Shown here: positions 11,045 to 12,624 of the stretch, one piece after another
Position numbering within the stretch: position 1 is the first letter of the stretch
How the letters are laid out: each line of letters opens with the position of its first letter
Origin: Actinomycetota bacterium
GTDB taxonomy: Bacteria > Actinomycetota > Actinomycetes > Streptosporangiales > Streptosporangiaceae
Reading direction: 5' to 3'
Length of the DNA: 12,624 bases
Assembly: GCA_003168295.1 (NCBI GenBank)
Contig: PMST01000545.1
Span: forward strand, 1-12,624
The notes under the pieces: model-generated
Told to the model about the DNA's origin: nothing
The model's database searches: none
The model's input: the letters and a program-made list of their open reading frames with translations, nothing else
Translations under genes and position numbers: made by a program

Positions 11045-12624
11045 TCAGGAACTCGTGAGGATGACGAGTTGCTGGGTCGCCCGGGTCATCGCGACGTAGC
11101 GGTCGACCGCTCCTTCGATGCCCTGGCCGAACGCCTCTGGGTCGACGAGGACGACCAGGTCGAACTCGAGCCCCTTCGACAGTTCCGGGGTCAGCGACCG
11201 GACGCGGGATGCCGCCTGGAACGTGGGATCGCCGATCTGGAACGTGGGATCGCCGATGACGCAGGCGATCCCGTCAGCATGGGAGGCGAGCCAGGTGTCC
11301 AGGATCGAGCTCAGATCCGAGACAGATCCGTGCACGACGGGGACGCCGGTGCTGCGGATGGAGGTCGGCACGTTGGCGTCCGGGAGCACGGCCCGGATGA
11401 CCGGCTCGGCTTCGGCCATGACCTCTTGCGGCGTCCGGTAGTTGATGTTCAGGGAGACCAGGTGGATCCGGTCGAACCCGATCCGCTCGAGCCGTTCCTG
11501 CCATGACTCCGTGAACCCGTGCCGGGCCTGGGCGCGGTCCCCGACGATGGTGAAGCTCCTTGACGGGCAGCGGAGCAGCAGCATCTGCCATTCCGCGTCG
11601 GTCAGTTCCTGAGCCTCGTCCACGACGATGTGCGCGAACGGCCCGGCCAGCAGGTCCGGGTCGGTACCGGGCAGTGCGGCCTCATTGACCAGGGCGTCCT
11701 GGAAGTCCTCGCCGCGCAGCATCGTCACCAGACCTACGCCGTATTCGTCGTCCGCGGCCTCGATCAGGTTGTCGATGACCTTGTCCATCTGCTCGCGTTC
11801 GGCGGCGACCGCGGCGTCATGCCGGCGCTTACGTCGTGATGTCTCCGGGTCGCCGAGCCGCTGACGTGCTGCGTCCAGGAGCGGCAGGTCGGACACCGTC
11901 CAGGCCTGGGCGTCCTCGCGCTGCAGCTTCGCCGCGTCACCGGGGCTGAGCCAGGGAGCGCATAGCCGCAGGTAGGCAGGCACCGACCACAGGTCTGCGA
12001 CGAGGTCAGCCGGTTCGATCAGCGGCCACGCGCGGTTGAGGGCCGTGTTCAGCTCCCGGCTCTGCAGCAGCGACTTGCGGAGCAGGTCAGCCGGGACGTC
12101 GTCGTCGCGGGAGTCCATCAGGATCCTGAGTACTTCTTCCCGGATATCGTCGCGCGCCTCGTTGTGGGGAGTACCAGGCTCTGGTGCTTCGAACGCCTCG
12201 GCCCAGTCGTCGGCGCTCAGCCAGATGTCGGACCAGTGAGTCTCCACCATCATTCCCTGGGCGGGCGGGTTCTCGTAGAACCTGACGGCCGTCTCGATCG
12301 CCTTCACCAGGTCCGCGGACGACTTCAGTCGGGCCACGTCCGGGTCAGCCTCGATCGCTGCCGCGGCTCCCTCGGCGACCAGGCCCCGCAGGGTGCAGGT
12401 CTGCACGCCCTCCTCGCCGAGGCTAGGGAGGACGTCAGCGACATAGGCGAGGTAGGGCTGGTGCGGACCGACGAACAGCACGCCGCCCCGGCGGTGACCG
12501 AGGCGAGGATCGGAGTACAGGAGGTAGGCGGAGCGGTGCAGGGCGACGACAGTCTTGCCCGTGCCCGGACCGCCGTCGACGACGAGAGCGCCGCGGGATC
12601 CCGCGCGGATGATGGCGTCCTGGT
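11045..12624 (-). CDS. HelR/HelD-like superfamily 1 ATPase, RNA polymerase recycling motor (partial, N-terminus outside window)
   Basis: The frame enters from the right edge and gives 525 residues. Near the edge QDAIIRAGSRGALVVDGGPGTGKTVVALHR contains Walker A (GGPGTGKT). HIVVDEAQELTDAEW is Walker B, FTIVGDRAQ motif III, NINYRT motif IV, LSKGLEFDLVVLVDP motif V, and YVAMTRATQQLVIL motif VI. This is a UvrD/Rep-like core, but the insertion between Walker A and B and the wording (YLLYSDPRLGHRRGGVLFVGPHQPYLAYVADVLPSLGEEGV) fit the HelD/HelR family. Those proteins bind RNA polymerase and release it from DNA or from stalled complexes; actinobacterial HelR members have been linked to rifamycin tolerance. 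The coiled-coil N-terminus that enters the polymerase channel, roughly 200 residues, is missing here. A start at GTG 12481 would cut off Walker A and is wrong. A 7-residue tandem duplication is present. Confidence 0.9.
   Translation of the reverse strand, partial: QDAIIRAGSRGALVVDGGPGTGKTVVALHRSAYLLYSDPRLGHRRGGVLFVGPHQPYLAYVADVLPSLGEEGVQTCTLRGLVAEGAAAAIEADPDVARLKSSADLVKAIETAVRFYENPPAQGMMVETHWSDIWLSADDWAEAFEAPEPGTPHNEARDDIREEVLRILMDSRDDDVPADLLRKSLLQSRELNTALNRAWPLIEPADLVADLWSVPAYLRLCAPWLSPGDAAKLQREDAQAWTVSDLPLLDAARQRLGDPETSRRKRRHDAAVAAEREQMDKVIDNLIEAADDEYGVGLVTMLRGEDFQDALVNEAALPGTDPDLLAGPFAHIVVDEAQELTDAEWQMLLLRCPSRSFTIVGDRAQARHGFTESWQERLERIGFDRIHLVSLNINYRTPQEVMAEAEPVIRAVLPDANVPTSIRSTGVPVVHGSVSDLSSILDTWLASHADGIACVIGDPTFQIGDPTFQAASRVRSLTPELSKGLEFDLVVLVDPEAFGQGIEGAVDRYVAMTRATQQLVILTSS
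11217..11258 (-). repeat. Two-copy 21-bp tandem repeat inside the helR-like gene
   Basis: Units 11217-11237 and 11238-11258 are identical except for the last base. In the protein they give IGDPTFQ twice in a row, just after the ACV strand and before AASRVRSL. The length is a multiple of three, so the frame is kept. Confidence 0.92.

Noticed and set aside
1..12624. CRISPR arrays, transposases, integrases and att sites
   Set aside because: No regularly spaced repeats or mobile-element proteins were seen. The tRNA-Sec 3' end is not followed by an integrase or a visible repeat of its end within the window.

Overview
The window is GC-rich (about 70%), densely coded DNA with GTG starts and actinobacterial gene families: a GT87 mannosyltransferase-like enzyme, MEDS/STAS/RsbW-type regulators, a HelR/HelD-type RNA polymerase motor and an MscL variant with a zinc ribbon. 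It most likely comes from an actinomycete, perhaps Streptosporangiales-like. The genus cannot be fixed from the sequence alone.

Left part (1-4467, minus strand). A compact operon reads right to left: a GT87 polytopic glycosyltransferase, a protein-L-isoaspartate-methyltransferase-like enzyme, a CYTH-domain protein, and the first 54 codons of a response regulator cut by the window edge. Gaps between these genes are 2, 10 and 5 nt. A four-helix membrane protein of unknown function lies just upstream of the operon on the same strand.

Middle part (4571-7912, plus strand). This is the selenocysteine machinery. selA (selenocysteine synthase) is followed 72 bp later by selB (the Sec-specific elongation factor). 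The gap holds a perfect 15-bp inverted repeat with a 23-nt loop. The cognate tRNA-Sec (selC, anticodon UCA, long variable arm, encoded CCA) lies about 3 kb further on at 10854-10949. selD and the selenoprotein genes served by this system are not in the window.

Between selB and selC (7962-9788, plus strand) sits a partner-switching regulatory module: a MEDS-STAS sensor/antagonist, an overlapping RsbW-like HATPase, and a separate STAS antagonist with its own promoter. A short conserved-looking hypothetical gene and mscL follow on the minus strand. The mscL reading frame is interrupted by one TAA in the second membrane helix, yet stays open for 55 more codons that encode a zinc ribbon.

Right end (11045-12624, minus strand). 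The C-terminal 525 residues of a HelR/HelD-like superfamily 1 ATPase run off the window and contain a 21-bp tandem duplication.

A recurring feature is the apparent leaderless start: a TANNNT -10 element lies 6-7 nt before the GTG/ATG of selA, the MEDS-STAS gene, the STAS gene and the 96-residue hypothetical gene.
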